A stretch of DNA of 64,000 nt from Caballeronia sp. dw_276 (lineage in GTDB: Bacteria > Pseudomonadota > Gammaproteobacteria > Burkholderiales > Burkholderiaceae): assembly GCF_018449635.1 (NCBI RefSeq), contig NZ_JAAVUV010000002.1, positions 496,001-560,000 of the forward strand, read 5' to 3'. The notes under the pieces were generated by a model that was not told the origin of the DNA, ran no database searches, and was given only the letters and a program-made list of their open reading frames with translations. The position numbers and the translations under genes were made by a program. Shown piece by piece: positions 19,155-27,979 of this stretch (positions are counted from its first letter, which is position 1; each line of letters starts with the position of its first letter).

Positions 19155-20756
19155 ATGAGATTTGCCTTGCCGCCACGGCGGTTCCTTGTTGCCTACGCGG
19201 CATTGCTGATCGCTGGTTCGCCGATGTTCGCAAACGCCGCCGATGCTGCATCGCCAACGCGCGGCGGCACGCTGAACTTCGTGGTCGATCCCGAGCCGCC
19301 TACGCTCGTAGACCTGACCAATACCGCTGTTCCCACGCTCAAGGTCAGCGCGAAAGTCACCGAAGGCCTGCTTACTTATGACTTCGCGTTGCGTCCAGGG
19401 CCACAACTCGCCACGTCCTGGTCGGTGAGTCCGGACGGACTGCAATATACGTTCAACTTGCGGCACGGCGTAAAGTGGCACGACGGACAAGACTTCACGT
19501 CAGCCGATGTCGCCTACTCCATCGAGTTGCTCAAGCGGGTGCATCCGCGTGGCAAGAGCACCTTTGCGAACGTGACGCAAATCAAAACGCCCGATGCATT
19601 CACGGCGATTCTCGTGCTGTCCAAGCCGTCGCCTTTTCTCATCAAGGCGTTTTCGGCGAGTGAATCGCCGATCGTGCCCAAGCACGTCTATGAGGGAACC
19701 GACCCGTTTTCAAACCAGAACAACAACGCGCCGATTGGCACGGGACCATTCAAGTTCGTGAAATGGGTGCGTGGAAGCTACATTGAATACGATCGCAATC
19801 CGGACTACTGGGACAAGCCGAAGCGCTATCTCGACAAGATCATCGTCAAGCTGATTCCGGATGCGCCGGCCCGATCCATTGCGTTCGAAACCGGCTCGGC
19901 CGATCTAGGCGGCAACACGCCCGTTCCACTTTCCGACATCGCGCGGTTGAAGCAGAACCCGAAGCTCGGCATCGAAACACGGGGTTATGAATTCGAGGCG
20001 GGCGTCGTGCGTGTCGAATTCAATCTTGGCAATCGCTACCTCAAGGTACCGGCGGTGCGTCAAGCGATCGCTGAGGCAATCGATCGCAACGTGATTGCAA
20101 AGACGATCTACTACGGCTACGCAAGCGTGCTCAGCAGCCCGATCATTCCCGAAAGCCCGTATCACGACGCAACGCCCACACCGTATCCCTTCGACGTAAT
20201 CAAGGCCAACGCCTTGCTCGATTCGGCGGGCCTTACGCGCAACAGCGATGGCGTTCGTTTTACGATCATCATCGACCCGCTTCCGATCAGCGATATCCCC
20301 CAACGCACCGCTGCCTACCTGCGCTCCTCACTCGCAAAGATCGGCATCGCGGTGACGATCCGCAATCAGGATTTGCCGTCCTATCTGCGACGCGTTTATT
20401 CGGACCGCGACTTCGATATCGCCGTCAACGGCATGAGCAATCTCTTCGATCCAACGGTTGGCGTGCAGCGCCTTTACTGGTCGCAAAGCATTCGCAAAGG
20501 CGTGCCGTTCACAAATGCGTCCGGCTATAGCAATCCGGAAGTGGACCGTTTGCTCGAACAAGCCGCGGTCGAACCCGACGAGGCAAAGCGCGTGCAACTG
20601 TTCAAGCAGTTCCAGCAGATCGTCGAACGCGATTTACCAGACATTAACCTCGTCGAGCAAAAGCAGGTGACCGTCTACAACAAACGGGTACACGATCACA
20701 CCACATCGCCCGATGGTCTCGATTCGAATTTCGCCAACGTGTACCTGAGTCCCTGA
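19155..20756 (+). CDS. Peptide-type ABC transporter substrate-binding protein (SBP_bac_5)
   Basis: 533-residue periplasmic binding protein of the DppA/OppA/NikA cluster. A Sec signal peptide with a hydrophobic core (FLVAYAALLIAG) ends near PMFANA. Family hallmarks include LRHGVKWHDGQDFTSADVAYS and YDRNPDYWDKPKRYLDKIIVK. It is the first gene of a complete importer; the two permeases and a fused ATPase follow at gaps of 15, 11 and -4 bases. The ligand is unknown; context points to an organosulfur compound rather than peptides. Confidence 0.92.
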   Translation: MRFALPPRRFLVAYAALLIAGSPMFANAADAASPTRGGTLNFVVDPEPPTLVDLTNTAVPTLKVSAKVTEGLLTYDFALRPGPQLATSWSVSPDGLQYTFNLRHGVKWHDGQDFTSADVAYSIELLKRVHPRGKSTFANVTQIKTPDAFTAILVLSKPSPFLIKAFSASESPIVPKHVYEGTDPFSNQNNNAPIGTGPFKFVKWVRGSYIEYDRNPDYWDKPKRYLDKIIVKLIPDAPARSIAFETGSADLGGNTPVPLSDIARLKQNPKLGIETRGYEFEAGVVRVEFNLGNRYLKVPAVRQAIAEAIDRNVIAKTIYYGYASVLSSPIIPESPYHDATPTPYPFDVIKANALLDSAGLTRNSDGVRFTIIIDPLPISDIPQRTAAYLRSSLAKIGIAVTIRNQDLPSYLRRVYSDRDFDIAVNGMSNLFDPTVGVQRLYWSQSIRKGVPFTNASGYSNPEVDRLLEQAAVEPDEAKRVQLFKQFQQIVERDLPDINLVEQKQVTVYNKRVHDHTTSPDGLDSNFANVYLSP

Positions 20757-20771
20757 ACCGGAACCTACGGC

Positions 20772-21764
20772 ATGACTTCCTCTCATCTGAAGCGCGTGGC
20801 GCTGCGCCTGCGCCGCACCGGGGCGCAGGCCATACCAACGATCATCGCGGTCGTGGTGCTCAATTTCGCGCTACTGCAACTCGTGCCCGGCGACGCCGCT
20901 GATGTACTTGCGGGAGAATCCGGCTCGGCCACCGCCGAGACCATGGCCATGATGCGTCACCACTTCGGTCTCGACCTGACCTTGTGGCAACAGCTTCTCG
21001 CGTATCTGAATCACCTTGCACACTTCAGCCTGGGCTTCTCCCCGCGCTTCAACACGCCGGTGATGACGCTGATCATGAGCCGCCTGCCCAATACGCTGAT
21101 ACTCATGGTCAGCGCGCTCGTGTTCGCGATCGTGGCCGGCATGATCATTGGCGTGGCGATGGCGAACTGGGTCGGCAAATGGCCGGACCGAATCCTGTCC
21201 TTTTTTGCGCTGCTGCTTTATTCGATGCCCGGTTTCTGGCTCGCGCTGATGGCGATCGTGTTGTTCTCGGTAAAGCTCGGATGGCTGCCAAGCGGCGGCG
21301 ACATGACGCTCGGTGTCAACCTGACTGGCTGGAACTGGCTGGCGGACCGGGTCAGTCATGCCGTGCTGCCGGCACTCGCGCTGGCGAGCTTCTTTGTCGC
21401 GATCTATGCGCGCCTGACGCGCGTTGCGATGCTCGAAGTCCAGCGGCAGGACTACGTCCGCACAGCGCACGCTAAAGGACTCCATCCGCTTTTTGTGACC
21501 GTGCGCCATGTGCTGCGCAACGCGCTCCTTCCCATCACAACGGTGGCCGGCATGCATCTCGGTAATCTGCTGGGCGGGGCCGCCGTGATCGAAACCGTCT
21601 TCAGCTGGCCGGGCCTCGGGCGGCTCGCACTGGAAGCTGTTCAGGGCCGCGACTACAACGTGCTGCTCGGCGTGCTGCTGCTTTCGTCGATGCTCGTGAT
21701 CGTCGCCAATGTACTGGTGGATCTGTTGCACGCATGGCTCGACCCGCGCATCGCGCTTCATTGA
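20772..21764 (+). CDS. ABC transporter permease, DppB-like
   Basis: 330-residue inner-membrane permease of the peptide/nickel family. The N-terminal membrane segment (TIIAVVVLNFALLQLVPGDAADVL) and the typical PGD motif are present. About six membrane helices follow, with the coupling loop VRTAHAKGLHPLFVTVRHVLRNALLP near residues 233-258. It pairs with the DppC-like permease immediately downstream. Confidence 0.92.
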   Translation: MTSSHLKRVALRLRRTGAQAIPTIIAVVVLNFALLQLVPGDAADVLAGESGSATAETMAMMRHHFGLDLTLWQQLLAYLNHLAHFSLGFSPRFNTPVMTLIMSRLPNTLILMVSALVFAIVAGMIIGVAMANWVGKWPDRILSFFALLLYSMPGFWLALMAIVLFSVKLGWLPSGGDMTLGVNLTGWNWLADRVSHAVLPALALASFFVAIYARLTRVAMLEVQRQDYVRTAHAKGLHPLFVTVRHVLRNALLPITTVAGMHLGNLLGGAAVIETVFSWPGLGRLALEAVQGRDYNVLLGVLLLSSMLVIVANVLVDLLHAWLDPRIALH

Positions 21765-21775
21765 AAAAGCCCCCT

Positions 21776-22804
21776 ATGTCATCCAATCATTCGTCTCTCG
21801 AACAAGCCGAAAGCGCCCCCGTGCATTCCGGTGCCAACCGGATCTTGCGGGATACCGTCGCAACGCCCGAAGCCAGCAGCGCGCGCCGTTCGGTCCTGAG
21901 CGCGTGGCTTCTGCGTTTCAGCCGCAAGCGGCGCGAGCCGGTGCCGGGACAATCGGAAGCGCTTGGATGGCCAGTGCTCAAAGCGCTCGCGCGCAATCCC
22001 GCGGCAATGAGCGGCGCCGTGTTGTTGCTCGCTCTGGTCCTGCTCGCATTTTTCGCAGGCACTCTCTTCCCCGGCGATCCGCTCGATATCGTCGCGCAGC
22101 CCATGCTTACGCCCGGACAAGACCCGCAATACTGGCTCGGCACGGACTCCCTGGGACGCAATGTGCTTGCGGAGCTGGCGCACGGCAGCCGGGCGTCGCT
22201 CGCGATCGGCGTCACGGCCGCGCTGATCGGCGTGGTGATCGGCACGCTGGTCGGCGCGCTCGCCGGATACTTCGGCGGCTGGGTCGACGACATCCTCATG
22301 CGCGTGACAGAACTGTTCCAGACCACGCCGTCGTTCCTGTTCGTGATCGTGATCGTATCGATAGGACACCCCTCCATGACCGTCATCTCGCTCGCGATCG
22401 GCGTCACGTCGTGGCCCACCATCACGCGCCTGGTGCGGGCGGAATTCCGCTCGCTCGCGCAGAGCGACTTCGTGATGGCTGCGCGCAGCCTCGGCTTCGG
22501 CCATGCGCGCATCATCTGGCGCGAGATGCTGCCCAATGCGCTGCCGCCAATCATCGTGACCACTTCCGTAATGGTCGCCACCGCGATCCTGATGGAGTCC
22601 GCGCTGTCGTTCCTTGGCATGGGGGACCCGAACGTGGTGAGCTGGGGCAGCATGATTGGTGACGGCCGTGAAATGCTGCGCACGGCGTGGTACCTGACCG
22701 CACTGCCGGGAGGGGCGCTCGTCCTGACCGTACTCGCGCTGAACCTGCTTGGCGACGGTCTCAACGACGCCCTCAACCCGCGCCTCGCCGAGCGTTCCTC
22801 ATGA
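21776..22804 (+). CDS. ABC transporter permease, DppC-like
   Basis: 342-residue second permease with an unusually long cytoplasmic N-terminus of about 70 residues before the first helix. The coupling loop DFVMAARSLGFGHARIIWREMLPNALPP is in the C-terminal half. I chose the ATG at 21776, 11 bases after the previous stop; an in-frame ATG at 21734 would overlap it. The stop overlaps the ATPase start (ATGA), implying coupled translation. Confidence 0.92.
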   Translation: MSSNHSSLEQAESAPVHSGANRILRDTVATPEASSARRSVLSAWLLRFSRKRREPVPGQSEALGWPVLKALARNPAAMSGAVLLLALVLLAFFAGTLFPGDPLDIVAQPMLTPGQDPQYWLGTDSLGRNVLAELAHGSRASLAIGVTAALIGVVIGTLVGALAGYFGGWVDDILMRVTELFQTTPSFLFVIVIVSIGHPSMTVISLAIGVTSWPTITRLVRAEFRSLAQSDFVMAARSLGFGHARIIWREMLPNALPPIIVTTSVMVATAILMESALSFLGMGDPNVVSWGSMIGDGREMLRTAWYLTALPGGALVLTVLALNLLGDGLNDALNPRLAERSS

Positions 22805-24573
22805 AATCGATACTCGAAGTCGACCGTCTCGCCGTACGTTTCGGCGCACAGCATGCAGTAAGAAACCTGAGTTTCAAGGTGCACGAGAACGAGATGCTCG
22901 CGCTCGTGGGTGAATCCGGATGCGGGAAGTCCACCACGGCGCTGGCTGTCATGCGGCTGCTGCCATCGAGCGCCACGCTGGAAGGCAAGATCGAGTTCGA
23001 AGGGAGGGATCTCGTTGGCCTCTCGAAGCAGACCATGCGCTCGATCCGCGGGAACGCGATCTCCATGATCTTCCAGGAGCCGATGACAAGCCTGAACCCG
23101 GTCATGACCGTCGGCCAGCAGATTGTCGAAGTGCTGCGGCGGCACGAGCCGCTCTCGGCTGGCGCCGCATGGCAACGTGCCGTCGAGTTGCTCGATCTGG
23201 TCAGGCTGCCGGAACCGGCGAGCCGCGCGAACGATTATCCGCACAACCTCTCGGGCGGCCAGCGCCAGCGCGTGATGATCGCAATGGCCGTGGCGTGCCG
23301 TCCACGGCTGCTGATTGCCGATGAACCCACCACCGCGCTCGACGTCACCATCCAGGCGCAGATCCTGCAATTGCTGGATTCGCTGCGCCGCGATCTTTCA
23401 ATGGCCGTGCTGCTCATCACGCATGACCTCGGCGTGGTCGGGCAGTATGCAAACCGGGTCGCGGTCATGTATAGCGGCGAAACGGTGGAGGATGGCACGA
23501 CCCAGCGCATTTTCACCCACCCGCGTCACCCGTACACCAAGGGATTGCTAGGGGCGTCGCTCACGCTCGACCAGAACCTGCATTACCGCACGCGCCGTCT
23601 CACCGAGATTCGCAGTCACATCGATACTGACACCGGCCTGCGCGACTTTTCGCTCAGCGACGAACGCATTGCAAGCGCACCCAACATCGTGTTCACGCGC
23701 AGTCCGTATGTCAGGCCGCCCGCGGCCGACAAGCGGCCGCCGCTCTTGAGCGTGCGCGACCTGGTGACGAGCTACCCCGGCAAAGGCAATGCAGTAGACG
23801 GCGTGTCCTTCGATGTCGGGCACGACGAAACCGTTGGCCTGGTCGGAGAATCGGGATGCGGAAAATCCACGCTGTCACGGACCATCCTGCGGCTGATTCC
23901 ATCGGCGAGCGGCACGATCAATCTCGACGACCAGGACATCACGCATCTTGGCGGCAGCAAGCTGCGCGCGATTCGCCCGAAGATCCAGATGATCTTTCAG
24001 GACCCGTATGCATCGCTGAATCCGCGTCAGCGGGTGCTCGACATTCTCGACGCCGCGCTGATCGTTCATGGCGTCAGCGACAAACACGAACGCCGCCGGC
24101 ATATTGCGGACATCACCGATCGCGTCGGGCTTGCATCGAAATCTCTGCAACGTTTTGCGCACGAGTTTTCGGGCGGACAGCGCCAGCGCATAGGCATTGC
24201 GCGCGCACTCGTGTTGCAGCCGAAGCTCGTGATTTGCGACGAACCCGTGTCCGCACTCGATGTCTCCATCCGCGCGCAAGTGCTGAATCTGCTTGTCGAA
24301 CTGAAGCAGTCGCTCGGGCTTTCATATCTGTTCATCTCGCACGATTTGTCCGTGGTGCGGTATATCGCCGATCGCGTTCTGGTGATGAACAGCGGCAAGA
24401 TTGTCGAGTCGGGAGATCATGAAAGCATCTGGTCGCGTCCCGCGCATGCCTACACACGCAGTCTGATCGATGCGGTGCCCAAACCGGCGTTCGCGCGGCG
24501 CGTGAATGATAAAACCGCGCCGTTCCAAGACGACGTGGACCTGCCTTTTTCGTTTTATCGATTTGCGATTTGA
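22801..24573 (+). CDS. Dipeptide-type ABC transporter ATPase with two fused ATP-binding domains (DppD-DppF fusion)
   Basis: 590 residues carrying two complete ABC domains. Walker A motifs GESGCGKST lie at residues 37-45 and near 349-357. Signatures LSGGQRQR and FSGGQRQR and Walker B motifs ([24 protein letters not shown]) are all intact. Each half ends with an oligopeptide-type C-terminal extension ([28 protein letters not shown]). One polypeptide thus replaces the usual DppD/DppF pair, as in GsiA or YejF. A single importer can be assembled from this and the three preceding genes. Confidence 0.94.
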   Translation: MKSILEVDRLAVRFGAQHAVRNLSFKVHENEMLALVGESGCGKSTTALAVMRLLPSSATLEGKIEFEGRDLVGLSKQTMRSIRGNAISMIFQEPMTSLNPVMTVGQQIVEVLRRHEPLSAGAAWQRAVELLDLVRLPEPASRANDYPHNLSGGQRQRVMIAMAVACRPRLLIADEPTTALDVTIQAQILQLLDSLRRDLSMAVLLITHDLGVVGQYANRVAVMYSGETVEDGTTQRIFTHPRHPYTKGLLGASLTLDQNLHYRTRRLTEIRSHIDTDTGLRDFSLSDERIASAPNIVFTRSPYVRPPAADKRPPLLSVRDLVTSYPGKGNAVDGVSFDVGHDETVGLVGESGCGKSTLSRTILRLIPSASGTINLDDQDITHLGGSKLRAIRPKIQMIFQDPYASLNPRQRVLDILDAALIVHGVSDKHERRRHIADITDRVGLASKSLQRFAHEFSGGQRQRIGIARALVLQPKLVICDEPVSALDVSIRAQVLNLLVELKQSLGLSYLFISHDLSVVRYIADRVLVMNSGKIVESGDHESIWSRPAHAYTRSLIDAVPKPAFARRVNDKTAPFQDDVDLPFSFYRFAI

Positions 24574-24769
24574 ACCTTTGAGCAAATGCATGATTGCCGA
24601 TAGCTCCGTTCGCGCGTCATATCTTCACAGCGAGAAACATCATCAACAATTATCGTTTCGTATTCCTATATTAAGTTGCTAATGTTGACATCGCGGATGG
24701 AGCAAGACGGTCCGCGACTGACTCATTCGAATCAACTCACGGACGCGCCCTCAAACCGCGTCATACCCG

Positions 24770-25528
24770 ATGAACGCCATAGCCCTTTCCCATCCAAGCG
24801 ACCTGCTCGTCAAGTCCTCGCAAATGAGCGAACGCTGGTGGGCGCGTCCCGGCGCGGTCGTATCGGTCGCGCTGCATGTTGCCGCCGCAGTTGCGCTGAT
24901 TGCAGTGTCGGGACATCGCGATGAACCCAAGCCCGTCGATCACGCCATCCAGTTGGTGCTGGCGCCGCCCGAACCGCCCAAGGCGATCGTGCCACCGCCG
25001 CCCGTTCCGCCGCCTCCGAAGGCGCCGCCAGTGAAGCTCCAGCCGCCGAAGCCGGCGCCGGTGCAACGTCCAACGCCTGTCGCAAGACGTCTGACAGTGC
25101 CGACGACAGCGGAGAAAGCAGAGGTTGCCGCGCCGCCGGCACCGCCTGTGGATAACACGGCCAAGACGACCGCCGAACCGGTAGCGCCGCCCGCGCCTCC
25201 CGCACGGCCGGCGCCGCAAAACATCGGCATGGAAGGGATTCCGACGGACTACGTAAACCAGGTCTATGCCCGCATCAACAGCAGCGCGGCGGGTCACTAT
25301 CCGCGCGCCGCGAAGATGCGTCATCTGGAAGGACGGATTGCTTACAAGATCACGCTCAGCCCCGAAGGCAAGCTGTTGAAGCTCGATCTGCAGTCATCGG
25401 GGGAAAGCGTTCTCGACGATGCAGCCGGAGAAGCCATCCGTGCCGCGGCGCCCTTTCCTCATCTGCCCGATCTGGGCGGCTCGTCATATCAGCTTACCGG
25501 TGCAATCGTCTACAAGTTCGGCGATTGA
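24770..25528 (+). CDS. tonB: TonB energy-transducing protein
   Basis: 252 residues. A short cytoplasmic N-terminus and one membrane helix (VVSVALHVAAAVALIAV) precede a Pro/Lys-rich periplasmic spacer (PPPPVPPPPKAPPVKLQPPKP). A C-terminal TonB domain follows (YPRAAKMRHLEGRIAYKITL). It couples the inner-membrane proton-motive force to outer-membrane receptors. It is the first of tonB-exbB-exbD and lies on the same strand as the receptor gene at 13119. The 196-base gap upstream contains TATATT and probably carries a separate promoter. Confidence 0.93.
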   Translation: MNAIALSHPSDLLVKSSQMSERWWARPGAVVSVALHVAAAVALIAVSGHRDEPKPVDHAIQLVLAPPEPPKAIVPPPPVPPPPKAPPVKLQPPKPAPVQRPTPVARRLTVPTTAEKAEVAAPPAPPVDNTAKTTAEPVAPPAPPARPAPQNIGMEGIPTDYVNQVYARINSSAAGHYPRAAKMRHLEGRIAYKITLSPEGKLLKLDLQSSGESVLDDAAGEAIRAAAPFPHLPDLGGSSYQLTGAIVYKFGD

Positions 25529-25573
25529 TCGTCAGGCGTTGCCTTATTACTCTTTTATTGCGGAGTCGCAAAC

Positions 25574-26389
25574 ATGAACGCAGCAAATCTCGCGGCGCAT
25601 CTGTCGCCGTGGCATCTCTTCATCAACGCGGATGTAGTGGTCAAGGCCATCATGGTGTTTCTCGCGTTGGCGTCCGTCAGCAGCTGGGCTGTCATCGCCG
25701 AAAAAATTTCCCGGTTTCGCAGCCTGCGCCGGCGTGCGGCTGTCTGGCTCGATCTGCTTGGCAGCGGCCGTTCACTCGTCAAACTCTCGGCTTCCGTGCA
25801 GCAGCATCCGAAGGATCCGTTCTCGCGTATCTACGCCGCCGTGCTCGGGGAGTGGCGCCAGACGCATGACCAGAACCTGCAATCGACGCACCGGGGCGCC
25901 GACGGGCTCAAGGAGCGTGTAAATCGTGTGGCGGGGATTGCGACGAACATCGAAATCGGCAAGTTGCAGCGTGGCTTGTCCATCCTTGCCACCGTGGGTT
26001 CCGTGTCTCCGTTCGTGGGGTTGTTCGGCACGGTATGGGGCATCATGAATTCGTTCCAGGGGATTGCGGCATCGAACAATACGAGTCTGTCAGTCGTGGC
26101 GCCAGGGATTGCCGAAGCGCTGTTTGCAACGGCGCTCGGGCTCGTGGCGGCCATCCCTGCCGTGATCGCGTACAACCGGGCATCGGGCGATCTGAACGAC
26201 TATGCAAGCACGCTGAGCACGCTTACCGGAATCGTGGAAGTGCAACTGTCGCGTCAAATCGATGCAGGCGATGCAACCGTCGACGCCGCGGACAGCGATA
26301 CCCGTTCGAGGCAGGACAAGCAGCATGACAAGGGCCTGCAGACGGCGAGCAGCGCGGACGTGCGGTCCATCGCTACTCAGGGAGCCTGA
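25574..26389 (+). CDS. exbB: ExbB proton-channel protein (MotA/TolQ/ExbB family)
   Basis: 271 residues with three membrane segments: VVKAIMVFLALASVSSWAVIA, then the pair LSILATVGSVSPFVGLFGTVWGIM and APGIAEALFATALGLVAAIPAV. The last two carry the family's conserved Thr/Pro/Gly patterns. It forms the TonB-energising channel with ExbD, whose gene starts two bases after this stop. An Asp/Lys/Gln-rich C-terminal tail of about 40 residues follows the family core. Confidence 0.93.
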   Translation: MNAANLAAHLSPWHLFINADVVVKAIMVFLALASVSSWAVIAEKISRFRSLRRRAAVWLDLLGSGRSLVKLSASVQQHPKDPFSRIYAAVLGEWRQTHDQNLQSTHRGADGLKERVNRVAGIATNIEIGKLQRGLSILATVGSVSPFVGLFGTVWGIMNSFQGIAASNNTSLSVVAPGIAEALFATALGLVAAIPAVIAYNRASGDLNDYASTLSTLTGIVEVQLSRQIDAGDATVDAADSDTRSRQDKQHDKGLQTASSADVRSIATQGA

Positions 26390-26391
26390 TC

Positions 26392-26823
26392 ATGGCCGTG
26401 AAGTTATCGAACAACAGGGGCATTGGAGGCGGCGTGCCGCCGGTCAGCGAGATCAACGTGACGCCGCTCGTCGATGTAATGCTCGTATTGCTTATCGTGT
26501 TCATGGTTGCCGCGCCGCTCATGGCATCCGGGGTGAAAGTGGATCTGCCCACCAGCAACGCGAAGCCTTTGACGGAAGAGAAACCGCCGATCGCGGTGAG
26601 TTTGAACGCAGCGGGCAAGCTGTATGTGGACAAGACCGAAGTCACGAATGCGACGCTGGTCGGTGCGCTGTCCACTGCCACGGAAGGAGACAAGGCGCGG
26701 CGCATCAATATTCGCGGCGACAAGGGGCTGGCCTACGGCAAGGTGATCGAAACGATGGGCGAGATCAACAACGCGGGGTTCTCGAAGATTGCGCTCGTTT
26801 CGGAACCTCCGCAGAACAATTGA
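26392..26823 (+). CDS. exbD: ExbD biopolymer-transport protein
   Basis: 143 residues with one N-terminal membrane helix. The essential Asp lies in the INVTPLVDVMLVLLIVFMV segment (residues 20-38). A periplasmic domain follows with PPIAVSLNAAGKLYVDKTEVT and RINIRGDKGLAYGKVIETMG. It completes the tonB-exbB-exbD set. A short perfect inverted repeat (GCGGTC-CC-GACCGC, 26852-26865) lies 28 bases past the stop, before the convergent DszB-like gene. Confidence 0.94.
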   Translation: MAVKLSNNRGIGGGVPPVSEINVTPLVDVMLVLLIVFMVAAPLMASGVKVDLPTSNAKPLTEEKPPIAVSLNAAGKLYVDKTEVTNATLVGALSTATEGDKARRINIRGDKGLAYGKVIETMGEINNAGFSKIALVSEPPQNN

Positions 26824-26883
26824 GCGGTTGCCGGACTGGCGGCGGGATGAAGCGGTCCCGACCGCCAAACCATTATTTCCAAT

Positions 26884-27924
26884 TCATGCAGCGCGGGAAA
26901 ATTCGATATCCTTCGCCAGCTCCTGAGCTAACTCAAGCGGCTCGCGCAAGAACCACTGCTCATAGTCAAAGTCCGCCACAAGAAAACCTTCCCGCAAAAG
27001 AAACGCCTTCTGCTGGCGCAAACCCTCCACGTAGATGTCCGAAAGCGACGGCGTGAACTGCCGGTGAAGATGCGGACCAAATCCTCGCCGCACAGCATCG
27101 ACCGTGCTTCCCGTTTCCGCGGCAATGGCCCCGACCACTTCGTCGGGATGCTCCAAAGCCCACTGCGCAGTCCGCAACAACACCGCCAGATAACGCGCGA
27201 CCACATCCGGATACTCCAGAGCGAGCGTTCTGTCCACCGTGATTGGCCGCGGCGTGCCGGCGTTGACCCGCACCAGGGGATCCGGATTGACATTGATGTC
27301 GAAGATCGGCCGCAGGCCACCCTCGGCGATCAGCGTCGCGCTGACCGCCCCTTTCGCATAAATCGCATCGACGGCGCGATCGAGCAGCGCAGCCGCCGTG
27401 ACGTGGGTCCGGCGTGGTGCGTTCGCGTCCTGCTCACGCAGGTCGAAACCATCCGCAGGGATATCGACCAAATCCACTTGTTCGCGTGTAAGCCCGCCCA
27501 GCTCTAGCGCCGTGAGAAGACCGCGCAGGTCCTGCGCGCGGCCGACATCCACGATCGGCGTCGCATGCAGCGGCAATCCGAGCCGGCGTCCCTTCAGGCC
27601 AGCCAGATCCCGGATGTCGCTGTCGTCGCGCACGAGAATCAGTTGCTCCTCGTCGACCCACGTGATGCCGACCACGGCCGTGTCACGGCCATTCGCTCTT
27701 GCCCAGATAGGTGGCACATTTCCGCCTTCCCGAAACATGCCTGGATGCGTGTGATCGAAATGCGAATTGCGGACAGCTTGATCATCGGCTGCGCGAATCG
27801 ATTTGAGCGCAATACCCTTGCTCTCGAATTCACGATGCAACCAGCGGAAATGCTGCGCAATACCCGATGTAGTCGGCACCGGGCAGCGCGTGTACCACAA
27901 CTCCGAGATTGAATTCTGACTCAT
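26884..27924 (-). CDS. Second predicted sulfinate desulfinase, DszB-like
   Basis: 346 residues from the ATG at 27924, which I chose because homology begins nine residues later (LWYTRCPVP). An upstream in-frame start at 28041 would add 39 unrelated residues. No signal peptide. Active-site equivalents of DszB Cys27/His60/Arg70 are Cys14, His55 (NSHFDHTH) and Arg65 (FREGGNVPP). Spacings of 41 and 10 are identical to those in the paralogue at 18028. Overall similarity to that paralogue is clear along the whole length (for example KGRRLGLP; NAGTPRPITVDRTL). It lies 55 bases downstream of an exported peptide-type binding-protein gene on the same strand. I infer a cytoplasmic C-S lyase acting on an imported sulfinate. 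Confidence 0.75.
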   Translation of the reverse strand: MSQNSISELWYTRCPVPTTSGIAQHFRWLHREFESKGIALKSIRAADDQAVRNSHFDHTHPGMFREGGNVPPIWARANGRDTAVVGITWVDEEQLILVRDDSDIRDLAGLKGRRLGLPLHATPIVDVGRAQDLRGLLTALELGGLTREQVDLVDIPADGFDLREQDANAPRRTHVTAAALLDRAVDAIYAKGAVSATLIAEGGLRPIFDINVNPDPLVRVNAGTPRPITVDRTLALEYPDVVARYLAVLLRTAQWALEHPDEVVGAIAAETGSTVDAVRRGFGPHLHRQFTPSLSDIYVEGLRQQKAFLLREGFLVADFDYEQWFLREPLELAQELAKDIEFSRAA

Positions 27925-27979
27925 GGTTTTACCCTCGTTTTGAAGCATTGCACGAAACGGATTAGATGAACTGCAAGCG

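Noticed and set aside
21787..23370. 527-codon frame antisense to permease and ATPase genes
   Set aside because: Spans two convincing genes; composition is non-protein-like.
26852..26865. GCGGTC-CC-GACCGC hairpin as a terminator between exbD and the DszB-like gene
   Set aside because: The loop is only two bases and no T run follows, so I mention it only in the exbD entry.
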